From Candidatus Woesearchaeota archaeon (GTDB taxonomy: Archaea > Nanobdellota > Nanobdellia > Woesearchaeales > DSVV01), in NCBI GenBank assembly GCA_016214075.1, contig JACRPI010000025.1:1-60428 (forward strand): 60,428 nt of DNA, read 5' to 3'. Position numbers and translations under genes: made by a program. The notes beneath the pieces were generated by a model, which did no database searches, was not told the DNA's origin, and saw only the letters and a list, made by a program, of their open reading frames with translations. Position 1 is the first letter of the stretch. Every line of letters begins with the position of its first letter. Of the stretch, positions 26,422-34,955 are shown one piece after another.

Positions 26422-26654
26422 TTTTCATCGCCTCTTTTTTTATTATTAAAACATGAATATTTTATTATCAACACATGAACAGTGATTTTTTTTGCTTTAC
26501 TTCTATTTATATCTTATTATTCTTGGTGCCATCCGATCAAGCATGTGAAATCACAACTTTCCATAAGAAATAGAGATATTGTCTTCGACATTTTCAGAGT
26601 TTTGTTTTTTCACAATTTAATAATAAAATTATTTAGGGATTCTCAAGGACTGTA

Positions 26655-26781
26655 GGGCGATTCTTTATTGTGAGGTGATACACGCACCAGCAAGATCTTT
26701 TACTGTCAGGGGGACCCATGAACCGAAGTATCGAACGAAAGAGAAAAAAATTTGGAAGAGAAATTCGGTGAATGGGGTTAT
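26655..26781. repeat. Family 1 element, copy B (rearranged)
   Basis: The interior GGGCGATTCTTTATTG is followed at once by CACGCACCAG (26681-26690) and TGTCAGGGGGACCC (26704-26717). The right hairpin pairs ACCCATGAACCGAA with TTCGGTGAATGGGGT across a loop of about 40 nt. The left hairpin is missing, so this copy has lost one end. The rest of the 490-nt gap (26422-26912) is AT-rich and holds the promoters of the two divergent genes; I see nothing else in it. Confidence 0.7.
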
Positions 26782-26912
26782 TTTTAATCTTCATTTCATA
26801 AGGAAGAAAAGAATTGTCATATCACTCGAAAGATCGGATGGCACTATTCCTGCGCTCTATTGAAGAACTGCGTGAATACTTTTTTATACTTGCATTTTTT
26901 ATTTATTGTTTC

Positions 26913-27518
26913 ATGCTCACGAAAAAACAGCTTGCAATACAGCTTTCCAAACTCGCTGTGTTTGAAAAACCAAAACTGAAACTGGAACAATACCCTACTG
27001 ATTCTGAAGTCGCTTCCATCATATTGTGGGACGCACTCATGAAAGGCGACATTGTCGGCAAAAAAGTCGCGGATCTCGGCGCGGGAACAGGAATTTTAGG
27101 AATTGGCGCGTTATTGCTTGGCGCAGAACAGGTGTATTTTATCGAGAAAGATTCAGATGCTGTTGCGATTCTTCGTCAGAATCTTCTTCCACTTCGTCTT
27201 GAGAATTATACGCTTCTTCAGATGGATGTTTCTGAATTTCAAGATCATGTTGACACTGTATTTCAAAATCCGCCGTTTGGGACAAAGCAAGCGCACGCGG
27301 ACAAACCATTTATGGAAAAAGCGTTTTCTCTTGCAAAGATTGTGTATAGTTTTCATAAAACAACGACTGACGCGTTTGTTCGCGCGATCGCAGGGGATTA
27401 TTTTTTTTCTATTGCTGAAGTGTATCATTTCGCGTTTCCTTTACGACAAACGCAATCGTATCATCGAAAGAAATTAGAAAGAATTGAAGTGACGTGTTAT
27501 CGGTTGGTGAAAAGGTAG
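26913..27518 (+). CDS. METTL5-type adenine-N6 RNA methyltransferase
   Basis: A 201-aa Rossmann methyltransferase. Motif I is VADLGAGTGILGIGALLLGA (residues 52-71), the acidic loop FIEKDSDAV follows, and the catalytic NPPF is at 119-122 followed by GTKQAHADKPF. This pattern is that of archaeal METTL5-like enzymes that methylate adenine in small-subunit rRNA. The ATG at 26913 is chosen because TTTTTATACT at 26881-26890 lies about 28 nt before it. The frame is open further upstream but without a signal. Confidence 0.85.
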   Translation: MLTKKQLAIQLSKLAVFEKPKLKLEQYPTDSEVASIILWDALMKGDIVGKKVADLGAGTGILGIGALLLGAEQVYFIEKDSDAVAILRQNLLPLRLENYTLLQMDVSEFQDHVDTVFQNPPFGTKQAHADKPFMEKAFSLAKIVYSFHKTTTDAFVRAIAGDYFFSIAEVYHFAFPLRQTQSYHRKKLERIEVTCYRLVKR

Positions 27519-27570
27519 TCTCGCGTTCTAAGACAAAACATTTTTAATGTTCATTGCCTTCATTCTTCTT

Positions 27571-27891
27571 ATGTCAAAAAGAGGTCGTCCTGTTCAATCT
27601 GCAATCAGACAAAACATGATTGAGCTTTTGCACCATCTTGGCGAAGGATATGGGTATCAACTTTCTCTGTTGTACAATCAAATTTTTCCAAAATGTACGA
27701 TGCGGAGCATTCATTATCATTTGAAAAAAGGTTTGGAGACGCAGGAATTCGCTGTCAAAAGAATGGTGAAAGAAGAAGGAACGTATTCCTGGGGGGGCAA
27801 CGCGGAGAAAATTTATTATAGGCTCGGCGAAAACGCGAAACCAAAAATGGATGACAGAGTCAGATTGTTTTTTGAGAAAAAACAAGTTTAA
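27571..27891 (+). CDS. Small winged-helix-like DPANN conserved protein
   Basis: A 106-aa basic protein beginning MSKRGRPVQSAIRQNMIELL, with GYGYQLSLLYNQIFP and RSIHYHLKKGLETQEF. It reads as a winged helix-turn-helix and resembles small proteins often seen in Nanoarchaeota-type genomes, there annotated as hypothetical. The start at 27571 is 30 nt after TTTTTAATG, fitting a leaderless message. It ends 2 nt before the end of the convergent SpoU gene. Confidence 0.7.
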   Translation: MSKRGRPVQSAIRQNMIELLHHLGEGYGYQLSLLYNQIFPKCTMRSIHYHLKKGLETQEFAVKRMVKEEGTYSWGGNAEKIYYRLGENAKPKMDDRVRLFFEKKQV

Positions 27892-27892
27892 T

Positions 27893-28600
27893 TTAGAGCA
27901 TCTTCTTCAGAAATCCAATGAGCGCAAACGCTTCTCGTTTTGTTAATGTGCTTTTGCCGATCATTCTTCTCCAGACTTTTCGCTGCGTTTCACGTTTACT
28001 CTCACTTCTGAAGTCTTTCTTTTCAAGAACCTGATCAAGAACACGCATAATGATGACTTTATCTTCCGCAGTCGCTTTCTTGAACTTTTCACTCATTTTT
28101 TGAGTGCCTAACTTCTTGGTGATTTCATACAAGAAGATAGAGACTGCGTGGCTGAGGTTGAGGGTGAAGTAGCTGTGGTGCGCGGGGATTGTCGCGACAA
28201 AATCGCATTTCTCGATTTCTTCGTTGAACAAGCCGTGTCCTTCTCTGCCGAACACAAGCCCAACTTTCACTTTTGGATCTTTTATGAGCTTGTTTTCTTC
28301 AAGATGCTGGCTAAGCTCTTCTGGAGTGATTGGTGAACGGGGAATATTGTAGTCTGTTCCTGTCCGCGCTGTTGTCGCGATGAGATAGTCGAATGTTTCC
28401 AACGCTTTTTCTGTTTCTATTTTCGCGTTTTTTAAGATTGGTTCTGCTTCATGTTTTGCTCTTATGAGCGCGTCAATATCATCTTTGCTGCATTTTGGAT
28501 TGATGAGAAGGAGGTCTTTGAACCCAAAATTCGCCATGACTCTGCACACTGCGCCGAGATTATGGCCATGTTCTGTTCCGATGAGGATGATCGTGAGCAT
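27893..28600 (-). CDS. SpoU/TrmJ-like RNA 2'-O-methyltransferase
   Basis: A 235-aa SPOUT enzyme. Motif 1 is HGHNLGAVCRVMANFGF, motif 2 is VGLVFGREGHGL and motif 3 is LNLSHAVSIFLYE, forming the knot that binds SAM. TrmJ methylates tRNA position 32 ribose in archaea and bacteria. The C-terminal helical extension (about 165-235) also fits TrmJ. It is followed upstream by a family 1 repeat. Confidence 0.88.
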   Translation of the reverse strand: MLTIILIGTEHGHNLGAVCRVMANFGFKDLLLINPKCSKDDIDALIRAKHEAEPILKNAKIETEKALETFDYLIATTARTGTDYNIPRSPITPEELSQHLEENKLIKDPKVKVGLVFGREGHGLFNEEIEKCDFVATIPAHHSYFTLNLSHAVSIFLYEITKKLGTQKMSEKFKKATAEDKVIIMRVLDQVLEKKDFRSESKRETQRKVWRRMIGKSTLTKREAFALIGFLKKML

Positions 28601-28687
28601 GATTGTTTGTTTTGTCTTGTTTCTTATATATCTTCGCTTCTTTTCATGTGTTCTGGTATTTGGTGTTATGAAAATATTATTTTATTA

Positions 28688-28775
28688 ACACCCCATTGCG
28701 CCTTTTTTGGCGCAATGGGTCCCCCTGACAGTTTTCCTTTTGCTGGTGCGTGTTTTTTCTTGCTTGGCGATTCTT
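28688..28775. repeat. Family 1 element, copy C (one end intact)
   Basis: The hairpin pairs CCCCATTGCGCC with GGCGCAATGGG (28691-28719) and is followed by CCCCCTGACAG (28721-28731), then TGCTGGTGCGTG (28741-28752). This is the right end in reverse orientation. TTGGCGATT near 28764-28772 is a remnant of the interior, and the second hairpin is absent. Confidence 0.72.
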
Positions 28776-29124
28776 CAACTCTCACTTTTGCTTCTTTTTC
28801 TGCTTAAATGTTTTTAGAAATTTGAGCTTTTCTTCTATTTTCTCTCTTTATTTCCTATTCTTCTTTGTTTTTCTACTTTTTTAGAATTAGTTTGGTCTTC
28901 ATTATTTCGACTTTGTTAAATATTATTGTTTATTGTTGTCTTAATAATTTAGTAGATATTATCTCGTATCTTGTAATAATTTTCTTTATTCTTGTCGTCT
29001 TTTTGCTTTGTTCCTTTTTTCTAAAAAGTGAGGTTTGAAAAATAGTGATATCTTGGATTTAAAAAATTTAGGTTCTGATTAAAAGTTCTGCGTTAGAATT
29101 AAGTGAGAAGGTTGTGCTTTTTGA
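28776..29124. other. AT-rich gene-free stretch
   Basis: No credible ORF. A segment at about 28909-28965 (CGACTTTGTTAAAT ... TTAATAATTTAGTAG) resembles one at 35072-35120 in another gene-free gap. Otherwise I see only T-rich tracts. Confidence 0.4.
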
Positions 29125-30531
29125 TTAAATATTTTGCTTTTTAATTTGGTTTATTTGGGTGCTTAATAAAGGAGATAGGTTTAAAACACTGTAATATGAT
29201 CCCATGCGCACTATATATTTCGTATGCACTGGTTCTATATCTCCATATATAGGAAATTCTCCGCTTGCTGTTGGGGTAATTGGAAGACATTCTTCTCTTT
29301 GCACTTGCTCTGATTGTCTGTTCATTTCTTGTTCGTACCACGCTTCAACAATGGTAGGTGTTTCAGGCATTTTGATATTATTGACAGGTTCTTCACGCCT
29401 GAGATTGGACCATTCTCTTCTCTCCCTTTCTTCTTTTTTCTCGTCCAACAATGCTTGCATATAAAGCAATTCCTTCTCATGCGGTGTGTAATAGGTGAGA
29501 CACTCGCCCTGTTCGCTTTCCAACGCCCGATGCGTTTCTATCGCAGTCATTTCCGCTGCCGCGTCGTACGCTTCTCCTTTTGTGTATGTTTCCAGGTGTT
29601 CTGTTGTTTGTTTTATGTCATACGCGACATTTCCCACTATCTCTTCTAACATTTCCGGACGTTCAATTTCAAGGTATCGTCTATATAGTTCATCAGAAGG
29701 TAAATGCTCAGGAATTGGATTCCATAAAAATGTGATTGGCGAGGTGACATAGTCCCAGCCGCGGACTTGTTCTTCATGTTCTACAACATGGCTGCCAAAT
29801 TGCGTGCTTGCGTGCGCATATACAGGAGCTTCATATACTGCTTCATTATAAAATTGGAGAATCAGCGATTCAACGCGTTGTCTTTCTTCTCTCGTCAGCG
29901 TTTCTCCTTCTCTGACATATACTTGTGTTTTTTCTGAATATCTGCTAAATCGAAAATCAACTATCTTCCCTTCTGTCGCTCGATTGAGATCAAATTCATA
30001 TCGCTTTTGGATATCTTCGTCAACTTCAGTTCTCCGCGCTAGTCCTCGACCTTTGCCGCAGGTATGCCTGACAAAAAGACCTGTTTTTTTCTTCGCTTTT
30101 CTCAATTGTGTTTTCTGTTCGTCACTGAATCCTTGAGGAACGCCGTTATATTCTATCAGTTCAGCGCCATCTTGCGTCCAGCTACGCCAGTCTCCATGAC
30201 CCGCGACAACAATGTCGCTGATACGCTCGTCTATCAAAACGTTTATGATATCTTCTTTTGTCGCGGGATCAAAAACCCGCGCACGCTTGCCAAACGCGGT
30301 TTCCACTCGATGCACATAGAGTTCTGTCGCTCCAGGAAAATAGCGAAGTGGGTCGTAGAATTGATGGGGCGCTGAAATAAGAATAGCAAGCTTATCTGTT
30401 TCAGGATCCTGAAGTTCCGCTGCTTTCTTTTCGAAATACCAGCAGGATGCTCCATAAGTAATTGCGCTTACGCCAACAAGAGGGCTCAGAAAAGCACTAA
30501 CTCTTTTTACCAGCTTGAACAATTTTACCAT
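29125..30531 (-). CDS. Membrane-anchored protein with caspase-like His/Cys spacing
   Basis: A 468-aa protein of unknown family. One N-terminal helix (about 12-32) is followed by an alpha-beta domain: DKLAILISAP strand, then DIVVAGHGDW with H112, then TGLFVRHTCGKGRG with C158. His-Gly at the end of one strand and Cys at the end of the next, 46 residues apart, is the arrangement of caspase/CHAT/gingipain peptidases. The C-terminal half is charged and helical (KEKKEERERREW-like). The protease idea is inference; no substrate or partner is visible. Confidence 0.6.
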   Translation of the reverse strand: MVKLFKLVKRVSAFLSPLVGVSAITYGASCWYFEKKAAELQDPETDKLAILISAPHQFYDPLRYFPGATELYVHRVETAFGKRARVFDPATKEDIINVLIDERISDIVVAGHGDWRSWTQDGAELIEYNGVPQGFSDEQKTQLRKAKKKTGLFVRHTCGKGRGLARRTEVDEDIQKRYEFDLNRATEGKIVDFRFSRYSEKTQVYVREGETLTREERQRVESLILQFYNEAVYEAPVYAHASTQFGSHVVEHEEQVRGWDYVTSPITFLWNPIPEHLPSDELYRRYLEIERPEMLEEIVGNVAYDIKQTTEHLETYTKGEAYDAAAEMTAIETHRALESEQGECLTYYTPHEKELLYMQALLDEKKEERERREWSNLRREEPVNNIKMPETPTIVEAWYEQEMNRQSEQVQREECLPITPTASGEFPIYGDIEPVHTKYIVRMGSYYSVLNLSPLLSTQINQIKKQNI

Positions 30532-30599
30532 TGGGGAGAGATGTATTCATCTCTTTAAAAAATTTTAGTGGAGAAATGTATGATTTTCTCACTTTAGAA

Positions 30600-30845
30600 T
30601 CAGTTATATAATCTCTTTATTCGTTCTGTGTGAAGCTTCTTTTGTTCTTCTTTTATCTTTTTTAGATCATCTAACATCGCCTGCCCTTCTTCTTCTGAAA
30701 TGATTCCAAAAAAATCTGAGAGAGGACGTCTATGTTTTTGATGGCATACTCTTATTATTTCCTCTGAAAAACTTTCATCTTCGTATTTTGCTTCACACAG
30801 GACGTTGTATGCTTTTTCTGTAATTGTCAATTCTTTTGTTGCCAT
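30600..30845 (-). CDS. Orphan VapB-like (DUF217) antitoxin
   Basis: An 81-aa protein. The N-terminus ATKELTITEKAYNVLCEAKYEDESFSEEI is the archaeal VapB/DUF217 pattern of a ribbon-helix-helix antitoxin. The charged C-terminal helix (DDLKKIKEEQKKLHTERIKRL) would normally wrap a PIN toxin. No VapC lies within reach on this strand, so it is either an orphan or acts on a distant partner. Confidence 0.7.
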   Translation of the reverse strand: MATKELTITEKAYNVLCEAKYEDESFSEEIIRVCHQKHRRPLSDFFGIISEEEGQAMLDDLKKIKEEQKKLHTERIKRLYN

Positions 30846-30947
30846 ACTTTTACTTTACATCTTCTTGTATTTTATTGTTTTGGTTTTTGACTTCTATAAT
30901 GATGAAAAAACAAAACATTTAGATAGTAAATAATACGCTGTTGATTT

Positions 30948-31079
30948 ATGAAAAAAGAAAAAGATGTTGTTGAAAAAGCGTTTGGAATCTGGTCAAATAT
31001 GAAAGAGATTGGAGTCGTGTATGTCGATCGAATGCGAAAAGAATCGGAGAGAAATACATTTCAGCAGAAAAATATATAA
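30948..31079 (+). CDS. Short 43-aa ORF, possible antitoxin tail fragment
   Basis: ATG 30948 to TAA 31077. The sequence (VEKAFGIWSNMKEIG followed by YVDRMRKESERN) resembles the C-terminal toxin-binding part of VapB/AbrB antitoxins but lacks any DNA-binding half. It may be a remnant, since it is surrounded by antitoxin genes. Its last codons overlap the TATA box of the next gene. Confidence 0.35.
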   Translation: MKKEKDVVEKAFGIWSNMKEIGVVYVDRMRKESERNTFQQKNI

Positions 31080-31102
31080 GCATCTCCACCTAAAAGACTT
31101 CT

Positions 31103-31240
31103 ATGCAACAAGAAATGATAACAATTCCAAAAGAAGAGTACGTAAAACTCAAGAAGATTGAAAAAGCAGATAATGCTCTATTAGATGATATAGCACATGG
31201 TATAAAAGACATTCTCCAAGGTAAAATAAAAGAAGTTTAA
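31103..31240 (+). CDS. RelB-like antitoxin of a convergent pair
   Basis: A 45-aa protein: MITIPKEEYVKLKKIEKAD, then LLDDIAHGIKDILQGKIKEV. This is the usual form of small archaeal antitoxins that pair with RelE. AAATATATAAG at about 31070 lies 30 nt upstream. Its TAA (31238-31240) overlaps the stop of the toxin gene, which comes in from the other strand. Too short for most ORF callers. Confidence 0.72.
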   Translation: MQQEMITIPKEEYVKLKKIEKADNALLDDIAHGIKDILQGKIKEV

Positions 31241-31551
31241 AGTGGACCTAATAATTTCTCTAACATTTCTTTGTATACATCTAAATGTTTTTTGATAAGA
31301 TCAATGTCATCTTGTTGTGCTTTTTTATCAGTGATTGTAATAAGAAAGACTGCTTGATGTTCTTCGTAGACGAGAAACAAAAGCCTTTTTCCATCAAACT
31401 TCTTTTCACGAAAGAAGATGTAGCCCAATGGTTTTCCACCATATGGTTCTTGTTTGAGCTCTTGTTCAAATTCTGCTACTCTCTTTTGCTCTGCCTTTTC
31501 TAATTTATCATACTTTTTTTCATACCATTCTGTTCTGAAGACGCGAAACAT
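31237..31551 (-). CDS. RelE/ParE-type toxin
   Basis: A 104-aa protein of the RelE fold: FRTEWYEKKYDKLEKAEQKRV helix pair, YGGKPLGYIFFREKKFDGKRLLFLVYEE beta sheet, then LITITDKKAQQDDI. Members cut mRNA at the ribosome or block gyrase. It has its own TATA box on the minus strand (31572-31580), about 25 nt before the ATG. It meets the antitoxin gene tail to tail with a 4-nt overlap, instead of the usual co-directional operon. Confidence 0.82.
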   Translation of the reverse strand: MFRVFRTEWYEKKYDKLEKAEQKRVAEFEQELKQEPYGGKPLGYIFFREKKFDGKRLLFLVYEEHQAVFLITITDKKAQQDDIDLIKKHLDVYKEMLEKLLGPL

Positions 31552-32056
31552 AGACTCATCATCAATTTGATTCTATAAAAATTTATCTGCAACTTTATGC
31601 AATCATTAAAAATTTGTTTTCTCCTAAAACCCTTGCATTTGTTCTTCCCATTCGTCATAATCCCTTACATGCCTCACTGAACTATCTTATTTGTACGACT
31701 TTTGCCCTCTTTCAACTCATGAACCCTGCTTCTCCACTTCGCGCTTCTCAAACTGTTTTGTCGGGATGATTTCCAAAAACCGGGGGTGTTTCGGGATTAT
31801 CTTGAATAGCCGGGATTATCTCCAAATTTGGCGATTTGTTGCAATAGTGCTTAATCGTCATTTTCTCGAATAGAAAAAGAACTGCATCTTTTAGGCATTT
31901 TTTTGGCATTTTCTTGCTTACTTTGGTATTCAGAAATTCTTTTTTGAAATTTTTTTATGTAATCAAGCGCATTGAAAAGATTTAGGTATTGATTGAAGGT
32001 TTTGTTTGTTTCAAGTAAAAAAATTTATATACTTCTGTCTACTTGTAAGTGGTAAA
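31552..32056. other. Gene-free stretch with a short direct repeat
   Basis: Apart from the toxin promoter at 31572-31580 and the TATA box of the next gene at 32024-32031, I see no gene. Three related words occur at 31761 (TCGGGATGATTTCCAAA), 31791 (TCGGGATTATCTTGAA) and 31810 (CCGGGATTATCTCCAAA), spaced 30 and 19 nt. They could be binding sites. A 60-codon frame through them has no coding character. Confidence 0.4.
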
Positions 32057-33094
32057 ATGGTCAAATTATGGTATCCAGAACAAGCAACGGAATTTCGTGA
32101 TCGCTATGTTCACTCTCCGCTTCCTTTGAATCAGATAATCAGTGCACCTTATGTTAGAGACACTGCGCAGCAGCTTGCTGCTTTCCCATTACTTCAAGCT
32201 CTTACGATAGCTGAATATGCACTCACTCAACCAGTTTCTCACGATGATAAAAAGAAAATTTCTGATCTCGAAGGAAAAATGCTTGAGCTTATGTGTTCTG
32301 GAGATAGAGAAGAGTTTCAGGGCATTGAAAAATATGCTTGCAGAGTAGTTGATCCTACTAACTCTGAATATATGTTTCACGCATTAAATTCTGTCGCAAC
32401 ATGTTATTCAAGAGAAAAACGCGCAGGCATTATCAACCGTCTTCTTGAAGACATTGCAATAGGTGGAACATTTATTTTCTTTTTAGAAAAAGACGATGTG
32501 CCTGTTGTTTATAACAAGCTTTTTGTCACTAATACTCCTGACCGTGGTCTTGTTTTGTTTTATGATGCTATCGAAAATGGAAATGTCCAGGCAAACGCTG
32601 TTAAAGATTGGAAAACTGTTGGGAAGATGGATCAGCTTGCTGCTTCTCTTGCCTATGCAGCTTTCTTTGCCCGCACTCTTAACATAACTGCGTTGGGGCT
32701 TGCAGACAGAGAACTCGATGAAGCTGGCTCTTTACTTGGATGCGGTAATTCTTATTTATTGCCAAAAGGACATCGTAAAGTTGGATATCCTACTCATCCA
32801 GATAACAAAGGAGAGGTTGTCTATCAAAATCGTCTTTATGGTCGTGGTGGAGATAAATATAGGGTCTTAGAAACAGCGCATTTCCAAACAGATGTTCGCC
32901 TTGTTTCAAAATTTTTTGAGGTTTATGAAACACTTGCTCGTCACGAATTCAAGCCGGAGTCAAAGCATTACAATGCACGGGTCCAATTTATACGTTTAGC
33001 ATATGACGCTATTTCTCTACTCCATGCATCAGACACAGAAACTCGTGAGCGTGTTCGTGAAGCGAAAGAAAGAATTTTTGCTTCGATTCCTTAA
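32057..33094 (+). CDS. Uncharacterised 345-aa soluble protein
   Basis: No signal peptide or membrane helix. The middle contains GGTFIFFLEKDDVPVVYNK and the motif GLADRELDEAGSLLGCGNSYLLPKGHRK, which resembles no family I can name. ATG 32057 is preferred to 32006 because AATTTATATAC at 32022-32031 lies about 30 nt upstream, inside the longer form. Monocistronic. Confidence 0.62.
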   Translation: MVKLWYPEQATEFRDRYVHSPLPLNQIISAPYVRDTAQQLAAFPLLQALTIAEYALTQPVSHDDKKKISDLEGKMLELMCSGDREEFQGIEKYACRVVDPTNSEYMFHALNSVATCYSREKRAGIINRLLEDIAIGGTFIFFLEKDDVPVVYNKLFVTNTPDRGLVLFYDAIENGNVQANAVKDWKTVGKMDQLAASLAYAAFFARTLNITALGLADRELDEAGSLLGCGNSYLLPKGHRKVGYPTHPDNKGEVVYQNRLYGRGGDKYRVLETAHFQTDVRLVSKFFEVYETLARHEFKPESKHYNARVQFIRLAYDAISLLHASDTETRERVREAKERIFASIP

Positions 33095-33194
33095 TCTTTA
33101 ATCATTTCTTAAATCATTTCATTGCGTTGTCGAAATTATTATATACTCCATTCTTCCAAAATGCACATATCTTATTTATCTGAGGTGAACATCA

Positions 33195-33824
33195 ATGGCA
33201 ACGCCACAATTTATTTTACGACACGCAGAACCAACAATGAATCCAAGCAGCGATGAACTCGCAAACACGATTATCCATCGTATGGGTTTAATGCCGAGAA
33301 AAAAAGGCTCGACGGAAAAGATGCATCGTGTGCTTCTTGAACTTTACGAAAAAGCAAAAGTCGCAAGCAGAGATAAAACACCAACCGCCGCAATTATGAC
33401 TGTAGAAGAAATGGCGTTACACGCGGGAATTTCACGGCAAACCATGTACGACTATATCAAACGATGGGTTGACACGGAATTTATCACAAAAACCAGCTAT
33501 ATTGGCTCAGATCAAAAGGTTGTCGTGGGGTATAAGTTGAATGGTCCTACTCTCGAATCCGCGTTTGAAAAAACACGAACGCGCGTGCACAATAATCTTG
33601 ATTTGACCGCGAAGTATGTGCAGGAATTACAGCGCATTGTGAAGAACGAGAAAATCAGCAAACGGTTTGAAGGAAAAGAACAAAAGAAAGAAGAACCAGA
33701 ACATGTGTTTACGAACATCGTTCCTTCTGAAAAACATTCAGAAGAAACTCTTGAAACAGAAGCGCCTGAGAACACTGTTCCAGATGTTGAAGAACAATCT
33801 GGTCCGCAAGACTATGTGGGTTGA
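33195..33824 (+). CDS. Winged-helix/HTH transcriptional regulator
   Basis: A 209-aa protein. A helix-turn-helix is plain at about residues 72-95 (MTVEEMALHAGISRQTMYDYIKRWV), preceded by a helical dimer-like region. The C-terminal 60 residues are acidic and probably disordered. The promoter ATTATATACTC lies near 33138, and GAGGTGAAC at 33182 is the ribosome site. Target genes unknown; similar regulators appear widespread in related DPANN genomes. Confidence 0.75.
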   Translation: MATPQFILRHAEPTMNPSSDELANTIIHRMGLMPRKKGSTEKMHRVLLELYEKAKVASRDKTPTAAIMTVEEMALHAGISRQTMYDYIKRWVDTEFITKTSYIGSDQKVVVGYKLNGPTLESAFEKTRTRVHNNLDLTAKYVQELQRIVKNEKISKRFEGKEQKKEEPEHVFTNIVPSEKHSEETLETEAPENTVPDVEEQSGPQDYVG

Positions 33825-33950
33825 TTTGTTTAAATTTTATATAAATTATAATGTCTGATTAATTATATGTTGGTTGTTTTGATTAAAACTTTTAATTTAT
33901 TTCTTATTTTAGGGAAAAGTATATAAGACACCTCCTGGCTTTTTCTAAAT

Positions 33951-34955
33951 ATGGATCAAGAAACACCGCTTTATCTTCGTTTGCCTGCTGAACATGATAA
34001 ATCGCGCGCCCCTTTAACAAGCGATACCATCGTTATTCCTCTTGGCGAAGCGGATAATCACGTCCTTCCTCCTGATGCAAGAGAAGTAGTTGTTCCTCTT
34101 CCTCCTCGTCGAGAAGTTTCACTTGAGGAAATTGCAGCGCATGATCATTTTTATTTCTTAAAACTCCACGGGCAAATAGGTATGGGTGGGCTTGCGGCTG
34201 TTTATCGAATGCATGATAGCCTTGAGCAAGGGTTTGCGTTGAAGGTTCCATTACGAGTCACACCAAAAACATATGATCATTTTGCTTTAGAAGCGCACCT
34301 TCTCCGAGGACTCCGTCGAGCTTCCGCTCTTGTTCCGGAGTTAGTTTCGCATGGTGTTGCCGCAGATTTTCCTTATTTACTTATGGATGATTTAGGGCTC
34401 GATTTTCTCCAGAATCCACACATCCATCACACTACGGAGGGAAGCGTTGAGAAAGTAACACGTGTCGCTCTTGCTGTTTGTGATACTCTTATGGCATTGC
34501 ACGCTCTTGGCTATCGTCATAATGACGTGAAACCCGCAAATATTCACTACGCGCTCTCAGGTCATATTCATCTTCTTGATTTTGCTTCCGCAACTCCTTT
34601 AGATTTGGGACTTGATACACAAGCATTTAGTCCTTTGTATCTCGCACCAGAACGGGTTACTGATGATTTTCCAGTAAATGAAAAAGTTGATGTTTTTGGT
34701 TTAGGAGTCACTCTCTATGAACTTCTCGCATATCATCCTCCTTTTATGACAGTACAAGATCCCCGCACTATTCCAGGTCTTCGCGAACACGTTCACCTCG
34801 TTAAAACAGGCGGATATATGCCGTTATGTGGTTATTCACCACGACTTACTTCTCTTGTTTGCGCAATGATGGCATACGATCCTTCTCATCGTCCATCGCT
34901 TCCTGTTGTTCGTCAAGTATTGCACGAAACTCGCAAAGAATATTTTGATCAATAA
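33951..34955 (+). CDS. Cytoplasmic Hanks-type Ser/Thr protein kinase
   Basis: A 334-aa protein. A proline-rich N-terminal 65 residues precede the kinase domain: GMGGLAAVY loop (76-85), ALKV lysine, H190-N191-D192-VKPAN catalytic loop, LLD210-FA for DFG, and LAPER for APE. Aspartates and lysine needed for catalysis are present. No membrane helix, unlike the 11.7-kb kinase, although both share HND in place of HRD. AGTATATAAG at about 33917 lies 33 nt upstream. Partners not visible. Confidence 0.85.
   Translation: MDQETPLYLRLPAEHDKSRAPLTSDTIVIPLGEADNHVLPPDAREVVVPLPPRREVSLEEIAAHDHFYFLKLHGQIGMGGLAAVYRMHDSLEQGFALKVPLRVTPKTYDHFALEAHLLRGLRRASALVPELVSHGVAADFPYLLMDDLGLDFLQNPHIHHTTEGSVEKVTRVALAVCDTLMALHALGYRHNDVKPANIHYALSGHIHLLDFASATPLDLGLDTQAFSPLYLAPERVTDDFPVNEKVDVFGLGVTLYELLAYHPPFMTVQDPRTIPGLREHVHLVKTGGYMPLCGYSPRLTSLVCAMMAYDPSHRPSLPVVRQVLHETRKEYFDQ

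Noticed and set aside
31691-31873. 60-codon plus-strand frame
   Set aside because: No promoter or ribosome site; it contains the short direct repeats and no protein-like pattern.
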